Below are positions 42,134 through 50,888 of a stretch of DNA of 64,000 nt, piece after piece. Source of the DNA: JAGQIB01 sp041393395 (GTDB lineage: Bacteria > ARS69); NCBI GenBank assembly GCA_041393395.1, contig JAWKKG010000002.1:620001-684000 (forward strand), read 5' to 3'. The notes beneath the pieces were generated by a model. That model made no database searches and was not told the DNA's origin. It saw only the letters and a program-made list of their open reading frames with translations. Positions within the stretch are counted from its first letter, which is position 1. Every line of letters begins with the position of its first letter. The position numbers and the translations under genes were made by a program.

Positions 42134-42145
42134 CCTCGATCGAGG
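42134..42145. promoter_or_regulatory. 12-bp palindrome overlapping the rnfB ribosome-binding site
   Basis: CCTCGATCGAGG is a perfect palindrome that contains the rnfB Shine-Dalgarno (GAGG on the minus strand). It could be a repressor site or a small hairpin controlling translation of the first Rnf gene. A -10-like TATCCT lies further upstream on the minus strand, but no convincing -35 was found in 42146-42254. Confidence 0.35.
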
Positions 42146-42254
42146 AGAGTGTCCCGGAAACCGCTCTTCGAGTGCCTGCGGAAGGATAGGAACGGCCTTC
42201 TGAGGCGGGAATAAGGGGTATCCGTCACCGGATCTCGGGCAATTCGCATGCGTT

Positions 42255-42278
42255 CGGGCCGCCTCGGGGAGCGGCCCG
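42255..42278 (-). terminator. Hairpin between the dihydroorotate-dehydrogenase-like gene and rnfB
   Basis: An 8-bp stem CGGGCCGC (42255-42262) with GCGGCCCG (42271-42278), immediately after the stop of the minus-strand gene at 42283. It separates that gene from the Rnf operon. Confidence 0.6.
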
Positions 42279-42282
42279 CAGG

Positions 42283-43251
42283 CTAGCCGGGGGCGCCGGT
42301 CCAGCCCTGGAGGACGCGGAGATAGTTCACTCGCTCGAACTCCTGGGGATCCCGGCAGCGGAGCAGACTCATTTGCCCGCGCATCTGTCCGAGCGACTCG
42401 TAGTCCCGGGCCCTCATCCAGTCGATGACGTCCCGCCGGAGCTGTCCGATCCGCTCGGGGCCGTCCCGGAGGATCGCGGAGACGACCTGGACGGCGCTCG
42501 CGCCCGCCATGATCCCCTTGATCGCGTCCTGGGCATCGTGGATGCCGCCGGTCACGGCGAGCGGCGCCACGATCCGGTCGCACAGGATCGCGAGCCAGCG
42601 CAGGCGCAGCAGCAGCTCGGACGAGTCCGACAGCTGGAGCGTGGGCGTGACGCGGAGCTCCTGGGGATCGATGTCGGGCTGGTAGAACCGGTTGAACAGC
42701 GCGAGTCCGCGGATGCCGATGCGATCGAGTCGTCGCGCGAACGACGCGAGTGCGGTGAAGAATGGAGACAGCTTTACGGCGACCGGGATCTGGACGTCGG
42801 CCAGGACCATTCGCACCATCTCCAGGACGCGCTCCTCCACCACGTCGGCGCCGTCGCGCGGATCCGTCGCGACGAAGTAGAAGTCGACCTCGATCGCGTC
42901 GGCGCCGGCTTCCTCGAAGAGTCGCGCGCACTCCAGCCAGCGCCCGGGGGTCGTGCCGTTGAGAGACGCTACGATCGGCAGGTCGACGGCCGCCTTCAGA
43001 CGACGGATCTGCTCGAGGTATTGATCCGGTCCGCGCGGTCCGGAGACGTCCATCGGGTCGGCGGGCGAATCCCGGGGAATCCGTCCCGCGTCCTCCGCAA
43101 CCTGTTCCTGGAAAAGGGAGCGCATGACCAGGGCGGCCGCTCCCGCATCCTCGAGGCGCCGAACCATGTCGACGTCGTCGGATAGGGGGCACGCGCCGAC
43201 GACGAACGGATGGGGGAGATCCAGTCCGAGATAGCGAGTGTGCAGATCCAT
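42283..43251 (-). CDS. Dihydroorotate dehydrogenase-like flavoprotein
   Basis: A 322-residue FMN TIM-barrel protein. It starts MDLHTRYLGLDLPHPFVVGA and has the substrate-loop equivalent VASLNGTTPGRWLECARLFE, EEAGADAIEVDFYFVATDP, PVAVKLSPFFTALASFARRL, and the FMN-phosphate loop VTGGIHDAQDAIKGIMAGAS. This is the DHOD-like subfamily, not the canonical PyrD: the usual orotate-binding Asn-rich loops are only partly present. The ATG at 43251 follows GGAGG. It lies upstream of the Rnf/POR operon but behind its own terminator; no other pyrimidine gene is near. A redox role linked to the neighbouring operon is possible but unproven. Confidence 0.8.
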   Translation of the reverse strand: MDLHTRYLGLDLPHPFVVGACPLSDDVDMVRRLEDAGAAALVMRSLFQEQVAEDAGRIPRDSPADPMDVSGPRGPDQYLEQIRRLKAAVDLPIVASLNGTTPGRWLECARLFEEAGADAIEVDFYFVATDPRDGADVVEERVLEMVRMVLADVQIPVAVKLSPFFTALASFARRLDRIGIRGLALFNRFYQPDIDPQELRVTPTLQLSDSSELLLRLRWLAILCDRIVAPLAVTGGIHDAQDAIKGIMAGASAVQVVSAILRDGPERIGQLRRDVIDWMRARDYESLGQMRGQMSLLRCRDPQEFERVNYLRVLQGWTGAPG

Positions 43252-43342
43252 GGCACCTCCTCGGGGCGGGGGCCACCGGGGGATGCGTCGGCTGCCTCGA
43301 TTATCGCGCATCCGGCCGCGAGCAGGGAACGCGGATACGAAA

Positions 43343-43373
43343 CGGCCCGCGTTTCACGGAGAAACGCGGGCCG
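43343..43373. terminator. 13-bp hairpin terminator after the secreted redoxin gene
   Basis: CGGCCCGCGTTTC (43343-43355) pairs perfectly with GAAACGCGGGCCG (43361-43373) around a 5-nt loop, 26 bases past the redoxin stop on the minus strand. Confidence 0.75.
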
Positions 43374-43398
43374 GAGAGGTCGTGACTTCGGAAAGTAC

Positions 43399-44067
43399 CT
43401 ACAGCGGCGCCTCGCCGTACTTCACGCTGCAGCCGTACGACTTCGTCTCGCCGGTCGCCACGGCCTTGCCGGCCGTGCAGGCGGTCAAAGCGTCGGCGAC
43501 GTAGTTCGTCTTGCCGAGCTCGTCCGTCGAGCGGTTGTCGTCGATCGCGCCCGCGTACACGAGCGTTCCCTTCTGGATCACGAACATGTCCGGCGTCGTC
43601 TTCGCGCCGTACAGGCGTCCGACGACTCCATTCTCGTCCAGCAGGATCGGGTACTCGATGCCGTAGTCCTTCTTCGCCTTCTGGTTCCGCTCCACTCCGT
43701 GGCCCTGCTTGCCGGGGGCGCCGGAGTTGATCGCGAGCCACACGACGTCTTCGCCCTTCCAGTCGGAGTACAGCGACTGCATCGTCTTGTTCTTCTGATG
43801 GTGCTTCTTCACGAACGGGCAGTCCGGATTGAACCATTCGAGCACCACGGTCTTGTCCGAGTAGTCCGCCAGGCGGACTTCGTTTCCTTCCGTGTCCGTG
43901 AGCGTGAAGTCCGGCGCGGGCTGACCGACCACCGCGGCGGCGTGCATCTCGTTGGAGGCGTTCTTGTCGACTGCGTGAGCGGCTTCGCCCTTCTTGTGCG
44001 GAGCGGCGGCAGCGGTGCCCGCAAAGACGAGTGCGGCGACCGCACCCGCCGCGACGATCTTGTTCAT
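43399..44067 (-). CDS. Secreted thioredoxin-fold (AhpC/TSA-type) redoxin
   Basis: A 222-residue precursor with a signal peptide (IVAAGAVAALVFAGTAAAA). The thioredoxin-like fold is VGQPAPDFTLTDTEGNEVRL, TVVLEWFNPDCPFVKKHHQ, DYGIEYPILLDENG, GAKTTPDMFVI. The active-site Cys83 stands in NPDCPFV where thioredoxins have CxxC, so there is a single Cys there; other Cys residues lie near the C-terminus. This pattern is typical of redoxin-domain proteins of uncertain substrate, either peroxidase or periplasmic thiol chemistry. The Lys/His-rich segment after the Cys is unusual. It is a single-gene unit with its own terminator. The 150-base gap upstream (44068-44217) contains a GGCCGGC/GCCGGCC hairpin and the terminator of the next gene, nothing more. 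Confidence 0.82.
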   Translation of the reverse strand: MNKIVAAGAVAALVFAGTAAAAPHKKGEAAHAVDKNASNEMHAAAVVGQPAPDFTLTDTEGNEVRLADYSDKTVVLEWFNPDCPFVKKHHQKNKTMQSLYSDWKGEDVVWLAINSGAPGKQGHGVERNQKAKKDYGIEYPILLDENGVVGRLYGAKTTPDMFVIQKGTLVYAGAIDDNRSTDELGKTNYVADALTACTAGKAVATGETKSYGCSVKYGEAPL

Positions 44068-44174
44068 CGAGCCCTCCCAGGGATCGCGGCCGGCGGAGCC
44101 GGCCCGTGAGTCCTTCCGGCGTCGGCCGGCTCGGAATCGGACACGGGCGGACGGGGCGTTCCGGTCCCGGTCGT

Positions 44175-44192
44175 CGGGGGGCCAAACCCCCG
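44175..44192 (-). terminator. Short hairpin after the small two-helix membrane protein
   Basis: CGGGGG (44175-44180) pairs with CCCCCG (44187-44192) around GCCAAA, downstream of the minus-strand gene ending at 44218. Confidence 0.5.
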
Positions 44193-44217
44193 GGCACGGA
44201 TGGGGTTCCTGCGCGAT

Positions 44218-44421
44218 CTACGAGGACCCGGCGACGGGGATCCACCCGGAGAGGAACGCGACCCCGAGACCGACCAGAAAGACCGCGCCGATCGTCAGCG
44301 CGAGGCGGATCACGCTTCGGGCGGACGGATTCACGCGCGGGGCGATGACGTACCAGCCGAGTACCAGGTCGATCACTCCGACGGCGATCAGCAGGGCGCC
44401 GATCAGGCGGGCAGTGCTCAC
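44218..44421 (-). CDS. Small two-helix membrane protein
   Basis: A 67-residue protein with two membrane helices (LIGALLIAVGVIDLVLGWYV and ALTIGAVFLVGLGVAFL) joined by APRVNPSARSVIR. It starts at GTG 44421, overlapping the stop of the iodotyrosine-deiodinase-like gene by 4 bases, so it is translated with it. No family is recognised. It could anchor or support the reductase at the membrane; mammalian iodotyrosine deiodinase is itself membrane-anchored, but that parallel is only suggestive. Confidence 0.7.
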   Translation of the reverse strand: MSTARLIGALLIAVGVIDLVLGWYVIAPRVNPSARSVIRLALTIGAVFLVGLGVAFLSGWIPVAGSS

Positions 44422-45110
44422 ACGGACTCCTCGTCGCGGGGGGGAACGAAGTCGGCGATCTCGTCGAGCGATTTCCGTCGCAGGTCGGGGACGCGGGCCC
44501 CGGCCGCCGGGTAGCCCACGGGGAAGAGCATGTACGGTCGCTCGTGTTTGGGGCGTCCGAGGATCTCCCGAAGGAAGCCCATCGGACTCGGCGTGTGGGT
44601 GAGCGTCGCGAGCCCCGCCCGGTGCACGGCCGCGATGAAGAGCCCGCACGCGATCCCCACGCTCTCCTTGACGTAGTAGTTCTTGCGCGGCGATCCGTCC
44701 TCGCGGATTCCGTGGACCTCCTCGAACACGACCACCAACCACGGCGCGATCTCGAGGAAAGGCTTCTGCCAGTCCGTGCCGAGCGCCCGGAGGGCCTCCC
44801 GCCACTCCGGCGGCATGCGGCCGCCCTCGTAGGACTCGTGCTCCTCGCGCTCCGCGGCCACCCGGATTCGATGCTTCGTGACGGGATCGCTCACCGCGAC
44901 GAATCGCCACGGCTGTCGATGCGCCCCGGAGGGTGCGGTGGACGCCGCGCGGATCAGGAACTCGATCGTCTCGCGGGGGACGGGATCCGGCGAGAACTCC
45001 CGCACGCTGCGTCGCCAGTTCATTTCCGCGAAATACGATCGGGCCCGGGCGAGCGTCTCGTCCGCGGTCGGCCGATCGTGGACGTGGGGCACGAAGCGAG
45101 GCTCGCTCAC
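44418..45110 (-). CDS. Iodotyrosine deiodinase-type nitroreductase-family flavoprotein
   Basis: A 230-residue FMN protein of the nitroreductase fold whose sequence follows iodotyrosine deiodinase (IYD) closely. It has the FMN motif RRSVREF, then STAPSGAHRQPWRFVAVSDP, a lid with EREEHESYEGG and TDWQKPFL, KNYYVKESVGIACGLFIAAV, LGRPKHERPYMLFPVGYPA and VPDLRRKSLDEI. The three lid residues that bind the zwitterion of halotyrosine in known IYDs (Glu, Tyr, Lys) are present as Glu90, Tyr94 and Lys116. Reductive dehalogenation of iodo- or bromotyrosine is therefore plausible. GTG at 45110 follows GGAGA. It is divergent from a secreted PHP-domain protein across an 81-base gap with a palindromic site. 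Confidence 0.88.
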   Translation of the reverse strand: MSEPRFVPHVHDRPTADETLARARSYFAEMNWRRSVREFSPDPVPRETIEFLIRAASTAPSGAHRQPWRFVAVSDPVTKHRIRVAAEREEHESYEGGRMPPEWREALRALGTDWQKPFLEIAPWLVVVFEEVHGIREDGSPRKNYYVKESVGIACGLFIAAVHRAGLATLTHTPSPMGFLREILGRPKHERPYMLFPVGYPAAGARVPDLRRKSLDEIADFVPPRDEESV

Positions 45111-45135
45111 CGAAACGTCTCCTGGCGGGCGCGAG

Positions 45136-45177
45136 GGATCGGCATTGTACGACAATTGCGCCGGACCGTGCCGATCC
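45136..45177. promoter_or_regulatory. Nested inverted repeats in a divergent promoter region
   Basis: An outer 9-bp inverted repeat (GGATCGGCA, 45136-45144, with TGCCGATCC, 45169-45177) encloses an inner perfect palindromic site ATTGT-ACG-ACAAT (45144-45156). The inner 13-mer is AT-rich against the background and looks like an operator for a dimeric repressor. It would control the deiodinase-like gene, the PHP-domain gene, or both. No regulator gene is adjacent. Confidence 0.5.
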
Positions 45178-45191
45178 GGTACCCTCGGTCG

Positions 45192-47684
45192 ATGGAACCG
45201 ACTCCGCCGCTGCGCTGCGCCCGCGCGCGCCGTACCCGCCGAACCTCGTCCCGCTCGCCCCTCGCCGCCCGGCTCTCCGGCCTTCTCGCCGGAACCGCGC
45301 TCACCACGCTCGCCGTGTCCGCCGTGGCGCTCCCCGGGCGGGGCCAGGTCGAGACCGCGAAGTCGATCCAGTTGCACATGCACGCGAGCCTCAGCGAGAA
45401 CAACGGCTCGATGGAATGGCACGCGCAGCGGGCCCAGGAGCTCGGGGTCGACCTCATCTGGTGGACGGAGCACGACTGGCGTCTCACCCGGAACGGCTAC
45501 ACGACCTCGTTCGGCTTCGAGAACACCACGTTCGACGGAAACAAGTTCACGGAGCCGGAGGAGAACGAGCCCGCCTGGGACAAGACGTTCGAACGCTACT
45601 CGTTCCAGTCGCCGGGCGCCCACTATGCCGTGGTCGACACGCTCGCCGCGCAGGGAACCCACTCGCTCCGGATGGAGATGGAGGATCTGAGCGGCGGCAG
45701 CGCGTGGAAGCAGATCGACCTGATCCAGCTCGGCTCGCGGAAGCAGAACAAGTATCCCCTCGTGACGCGTCCGCACGTGGGCTTCTCGTTGTTCCCCGCC
45801 CAGTTCGACCCGGCCACGGACCAGTTCGTACTCCACGTCACGCTCAGCGAGCGGGACCAGAACTGGCCGACGCTTCGCTACGTGATCGGCTCGATGGACG
45901 GGGAGGCGCCGGAGGCGATTCCGCTCGCGTGGACGCCCGGGACCTGGAACAGCTACGACCTCGACCTCGTCTCCGACGTGCAGGCGATGTTCACGGCCGG
46001 CGGGATCGATTCCGTCCGCGCGGAGGACAACTCGACGTTCGAGCTGCGGATCATCCTCCGCACGAAGAACGGCGGCGACCCGATCGTCCACTTCGACGAG
46101 CTGACCTACTCGGAGAACGGGATCCCGGCGGCCTCCCTCCTCGACTGGCAACGTGACATGAGTTCGTTCTACGAGGGGATGTATCCCGGCGTGCAGTACC
46201 TCGAAGGCACGGAGATTTCGTGGTTCGCCGCGATGCCGCACATCAACGCGTTCGCTCCGAACCACACGTTGATCGATCACTCGGGGCACGTCTGGTCCGA
46301 CTCGATCTACTACGCCGTGGACCAGGTGATCGCGCAGGACGGGATCGCGTGCCTCAATCATCCGTGGGGTATCGGGATCTACGGGTTCACCGAGACGCCG
46401 GCGCAGAAGGCGGCCCGCATCCTGAAGATGAAGCGCGACATGCTCATCGCGCGTGCGTGGGGCTGCGAGATGGTCGAGGTCGGCTACCGGTGGCGCCACG
46501 GGATCGACCTCGCCGGCCACCTCGACACCTGGGACTGCTGGACCGGAAACGCGATGTTCGTCACCGGCGTGGGAGTGACGGACAGCCACGGCTCGACCCC
46601 GTTCTTCGGCTGGGCGCCCTGGCAACCGATCGCGACGTACGAGAACAACTACGTCACCTGGCTGTGGACGACCGGTACCAGCGAGACGGAGCTGATCTCC
46701 GCCATGCGCGGCGCGCGCGCCTACTTCGGGGATCCCTACCGCTGGCAGGGCGAGCTCGACCTCGTGGCGGACGACGTGTTCCCCATGGGGCGCATCGTGC
46801 GCACGAACGCGCCGTCCCATTCGCTGGTGGTCCGGGCGACGAACCTGCCGGACACCGCGCGCGTCCGCCTGCGGCAGGGAGAGATCCGCGAGAATCCGCC
46901 GGTCGAGTACACCGACGTGAACTGGCTGCGCGACGAGGATCTGATCGCCCCGATCGTGGGCGGCGTGTTCCAGGACACGGTGACGGTCGACAACACGCTG
47001 CCGTCGTTCGTGCGCGTGGCGATCTACGACGGGAACGAGGAGCTCGTGTTCTCGAATCCGATCGCGTTCGTGGACGCCGTGCCCGGAGAAGGGGTGGCCG
47101 CGGAGCGCATCGCGGTCGACCTCGAACCGATCCGGGTGGTCGACGCGGAGGCGTTCCGCCTGTCGGATGTCTCGTACGACGAGGGAGCCGGCGAGCTGAC
47201 CCTGCAGGGCGACGAGTCGCCGCCGGGCCTCGGGGTCCTGGTGGTGGAGCCCGGGCCGCTCGGCGCGCCGTCCAGCGTGTCGGGGGCCGCGAGCTGGACC
47301 TACGACGCGGGTCGTCTCACGCTGCTGGACTTCGGCGGCGCCGGCGCCGAGATCCACGTGCTCTGGGGGTCGGTGGACGGCCCCGTTCCCGGAGAGCTGT
47401 CGATCACCACGGTCGCGATGGCCCCCGGCCGCCCGAACCCGTTCGGGCGCGGTCTCGTGGTCGACTACGCCCTCCCGGCGTCGGCCCCCGCCCTCCTGGA
47501 GGTGCTCGACGTCGCCGGTCGCCGGATCCGGATCCTGGAGGACGGATTCCTGGAGCGCGGCGCGCACCGGGTGACCTGGGACGGCCGCGACGAGTCCGGC
47601 CGGGCTGCGGCAAACGGTGTCTATTTCGTTCGCCTGAGGGCCCTGGGCGAGGTCCGGGTCACGAAGGCGGTCAAGCTCCGCTGA
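45192..47684 (+). CDS. Secreted PHP-domain metal-dependent hydrolase-like protein with sorting-type C-terminus
   Basis: An 830-residue precursor. After a basic N-terminus there is a signal sequence (LSGLLAGTALTTLAVSAVAL). A split PHP domain follows with metal ligands in IQLHMHASLSE (H-x-H), WWTEHDW, CLNHPWG and VGVTDSHG. Between the first and later PHP motifs a ~200-residue beta-sandwich is inserted (GAHYAVVDTLAAQGTHSLRM; FELRIILRTKNGGDPIVHFD). After the PHP part come an Ig-like region and the sorting module (GRPNPFGRGLVVDYAL, LEVLDVAGRRIRIL, VTWDGRDESGR, NGVYFVRL, KAVKLR). PHP enzymes hydrolyse phosphoesters. Secreted members are poorly characterised. The ATG at 45192 was chosen; the longer frame upstream is antisense to the deiodinase-like gene. 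Confidence 0.82.
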   Translation: MEPTPPLRCARARRTRRTSSRSPLAARLSGLLAGTALTTLAVSAVALPGRGQVETAKSIQLHMHASLSENNGSMEWHAQRAQELGVDLIWWTEHDWRLTRNGYTTSFGFENTTFDGNKFTEPEENEPAWDKTFERYSFQSPGAHYAVVDTLAAQGTHSLRMEMEDLSGGSAWKQIDLIQLGSRKQNKYPLVTRPHVGFSLFPAQFDPATDQFVLHVTLSERDQNWPTLRYVIGSMDGEAPEAIPLAWTPGTWNSYDLDLVSDVQAMFTAGGIDSVRAEDNSTFELRIILRTKNGGDPIVHFDELTYSENGIPAASLLDWQRDMSSFYEGMYPGVQYLEGTEISWFAAMPHINAFAPNHTLIDHSGHVWSDSIYYAVDQVIAQDGIACLNHPWGIGIYGFTETPAQKAARILKMKRDMLIARAWGCEMVEVGYRWRHGIDLAGHLDTWDCWTGNAMFVTGVGVTDSHGSTPFFGWAPWQPIATYENNYVTWLWTTGTSETELISAMRGARAYFGDPYRWQGELDLVADDVFPMGRIVRTNAPSHSLVVRATNLPDTARVRLRQGEIRENPPVEYTDVNWLRDEDLIAPIVGGVFQDTVTVDNTLPSFVRVAIYDGNEELVFSNPIAFVDAVPGEGVAAERIAVDLEPIRVVDAEAFRLSDVSYDEGAGELTLQGDESPPGLGVLVVEPGPLGAPSSVSGAASWTYDAGRLTLLDFGGAGAEIHVLWGSVDGPVPGELSITTVAMAPGRPNPFGRGLVVDYALPASAPALLEVLDVAGRRIRILEDGFLERGAHRVTWDGRDESGRAAANGVYFVRLRALGEVRVTKAVKLR

Positions 47685-47733
47685 GACGCGCCTCGGCGGA
47701 GCGTGCTACGCTTCGACTTCGCTGTGCCGAAGA

Positions 47734-47751
47734 GGCGGGTTTTCGCCCGCC
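47734..47751 (+). terminator. Hairpin after the PHP-domain protein gene
   Basis: GGCGGG (47734-47739) pairs with CCCGCC (47746-47751) around TTTTCG, with an outer GTGCC/GGCAC pair (47724-47728, 47755-47759). It lies in the 103-base gap before the ligase gene. Confidence 0.6.
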
Positions 47752-47787
47752 GGGGGCACCGCTTCGTCCCGATCTCGGAGAGAACCG

Positions 47788-49706
<1,919 letters not shown>

Positions 49707-49710
<4 letters not shown>

Positions 49711-50879
49711 ACGCCGTCAACGAATCTTCCCGACTCGAGATCGAGGATCTGAGGCGCGAGGTCGGCCATGCCGGCGGCTGGGCGCCCGGACCGACGGTCG
49801 TGTTCGTTGCGGGCCTGCACGGGAACGAGCCGGCGGGCGTGATCGCGTTGCGACGCGTGTTCCGCGATCTCGAGAGACGTCAGATCGACGTGCGCGGCGA
49901 GGTCGTGGGCCTGGCCGGGCACCTCGAGGCGCTTGCGCGGAATCAGCGGTATCTCGAGCGCGATCTGAACCGCGTGTGGTCGCGCGCCCGGGTGGAGGAC
50001 GTCGAATCGGGTCAGGCCCCCGACGGACCGGAGACGCGGGAACAGGCGGATCTGCTGGTACGCATCCGCCGCGCGATCGAGCACGCGCGCGGCGAGGTGA
50101 ACGTCATCGATCTGCATACCGCGTCCTCGGACACGCCGCCGTTCGTGATCCTCGGCGACACCCTGCGGAACCGCGAGTTCGGGCGGGGTTTCCCGATGCC
50201 CGTCGTGCTCGGACTCGAGGAGCACATCCTCGGTACGCTGATGGAGTGGGTCACCGGCCTCGGTCACCTCGGGCTCGCGATCGAGGCCGGGCGTCACGAG
50301 GACCCGCGCTCCGTCGATCGCCACGAGGCCGCGATCTGGATTTCGCTCGTGCTCTCGAACGCGGTGTCGCCCTCCGACGTTCCGGACTTCTCCGGTCACC
50401 ACCATCGACTGGAGCGCGAGTCCTCCGAGATTCCGTCGCTGGTCGAGGTGTTTCACCGGCACGCGATCGACAGCGGCGAGACGTTCGTGATGCGTCCCGG
50501 CTTCAAGAACTTCGATCGGGTCCGCGCCGGCGCGCCCCTCGCCACGCACGACGGCCGCGAGGTCACCGCCGAGCGGGACGCCCGGATCTTCCTCCCGCTC
50601 TATCAGAAGCAGGGACAGGAGGGGTACTTCCTCGCGCGGCCGGTGGATCCGGTGTGGCTCGCGGTTTCGGCGTTCGTGCGCCGCCTCGGCTTGCCGAGGA
50701 TCGTGCACTGGCTGCCGGGGGTCGCGCGGCACCCCGAGCTCCGCAACGCGCTCGTCGTCAACACGCGTATCGCGCGGTTCTTCGCACCGAAGTTGTTCCA
50801 CCTGCTCGGCTACCGTCTCGAGAGCCTCGAAGGGCGGAAGCTCACGGTTCGCGAGCGGGATCGGGGCCCGGCCGTCTAG
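49707..50879 (+). CDS. Succinylglutamate desuccinylase/aspartoacylase-family metallohydrolase
   Basis: A 390-residue zinc carboxypeptidase-fold protein. The zinc-binding motif is FVAGLHGNEPAGVIALRRVF (His and Glu), followed by the substrate-binding RNQRYLERDLNRVW and the third zinc ligand in NVIDLHTASSDTPPF. LGLAIEAGRHEDP carries the likely catalytic Glu. A C-terminal beta-barrel (FKNFDRVRAGAPLATHDGRE) covers the site, as in aspartoacylase/AstE. It should cleave an N-acyl amino acid or a related amide. It starts at GTG 49707, overlapping the ligase stop (GTGA), so the enzyme making a gamma-glutamyl-type bond and one that cleaves an acyl-amino-acid bond are made together. Substrate is unknown. 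Confidence 0.87.
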
Positions 50880-50888
50880 GGGTTCTTT

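Noticed and set aside
44544..45191. Upstream extension of the PHP-protein frame
   Set aside because: Antisense to the deiodinase-like gene; the ATG at 45192 directly precedes a signal peptide.
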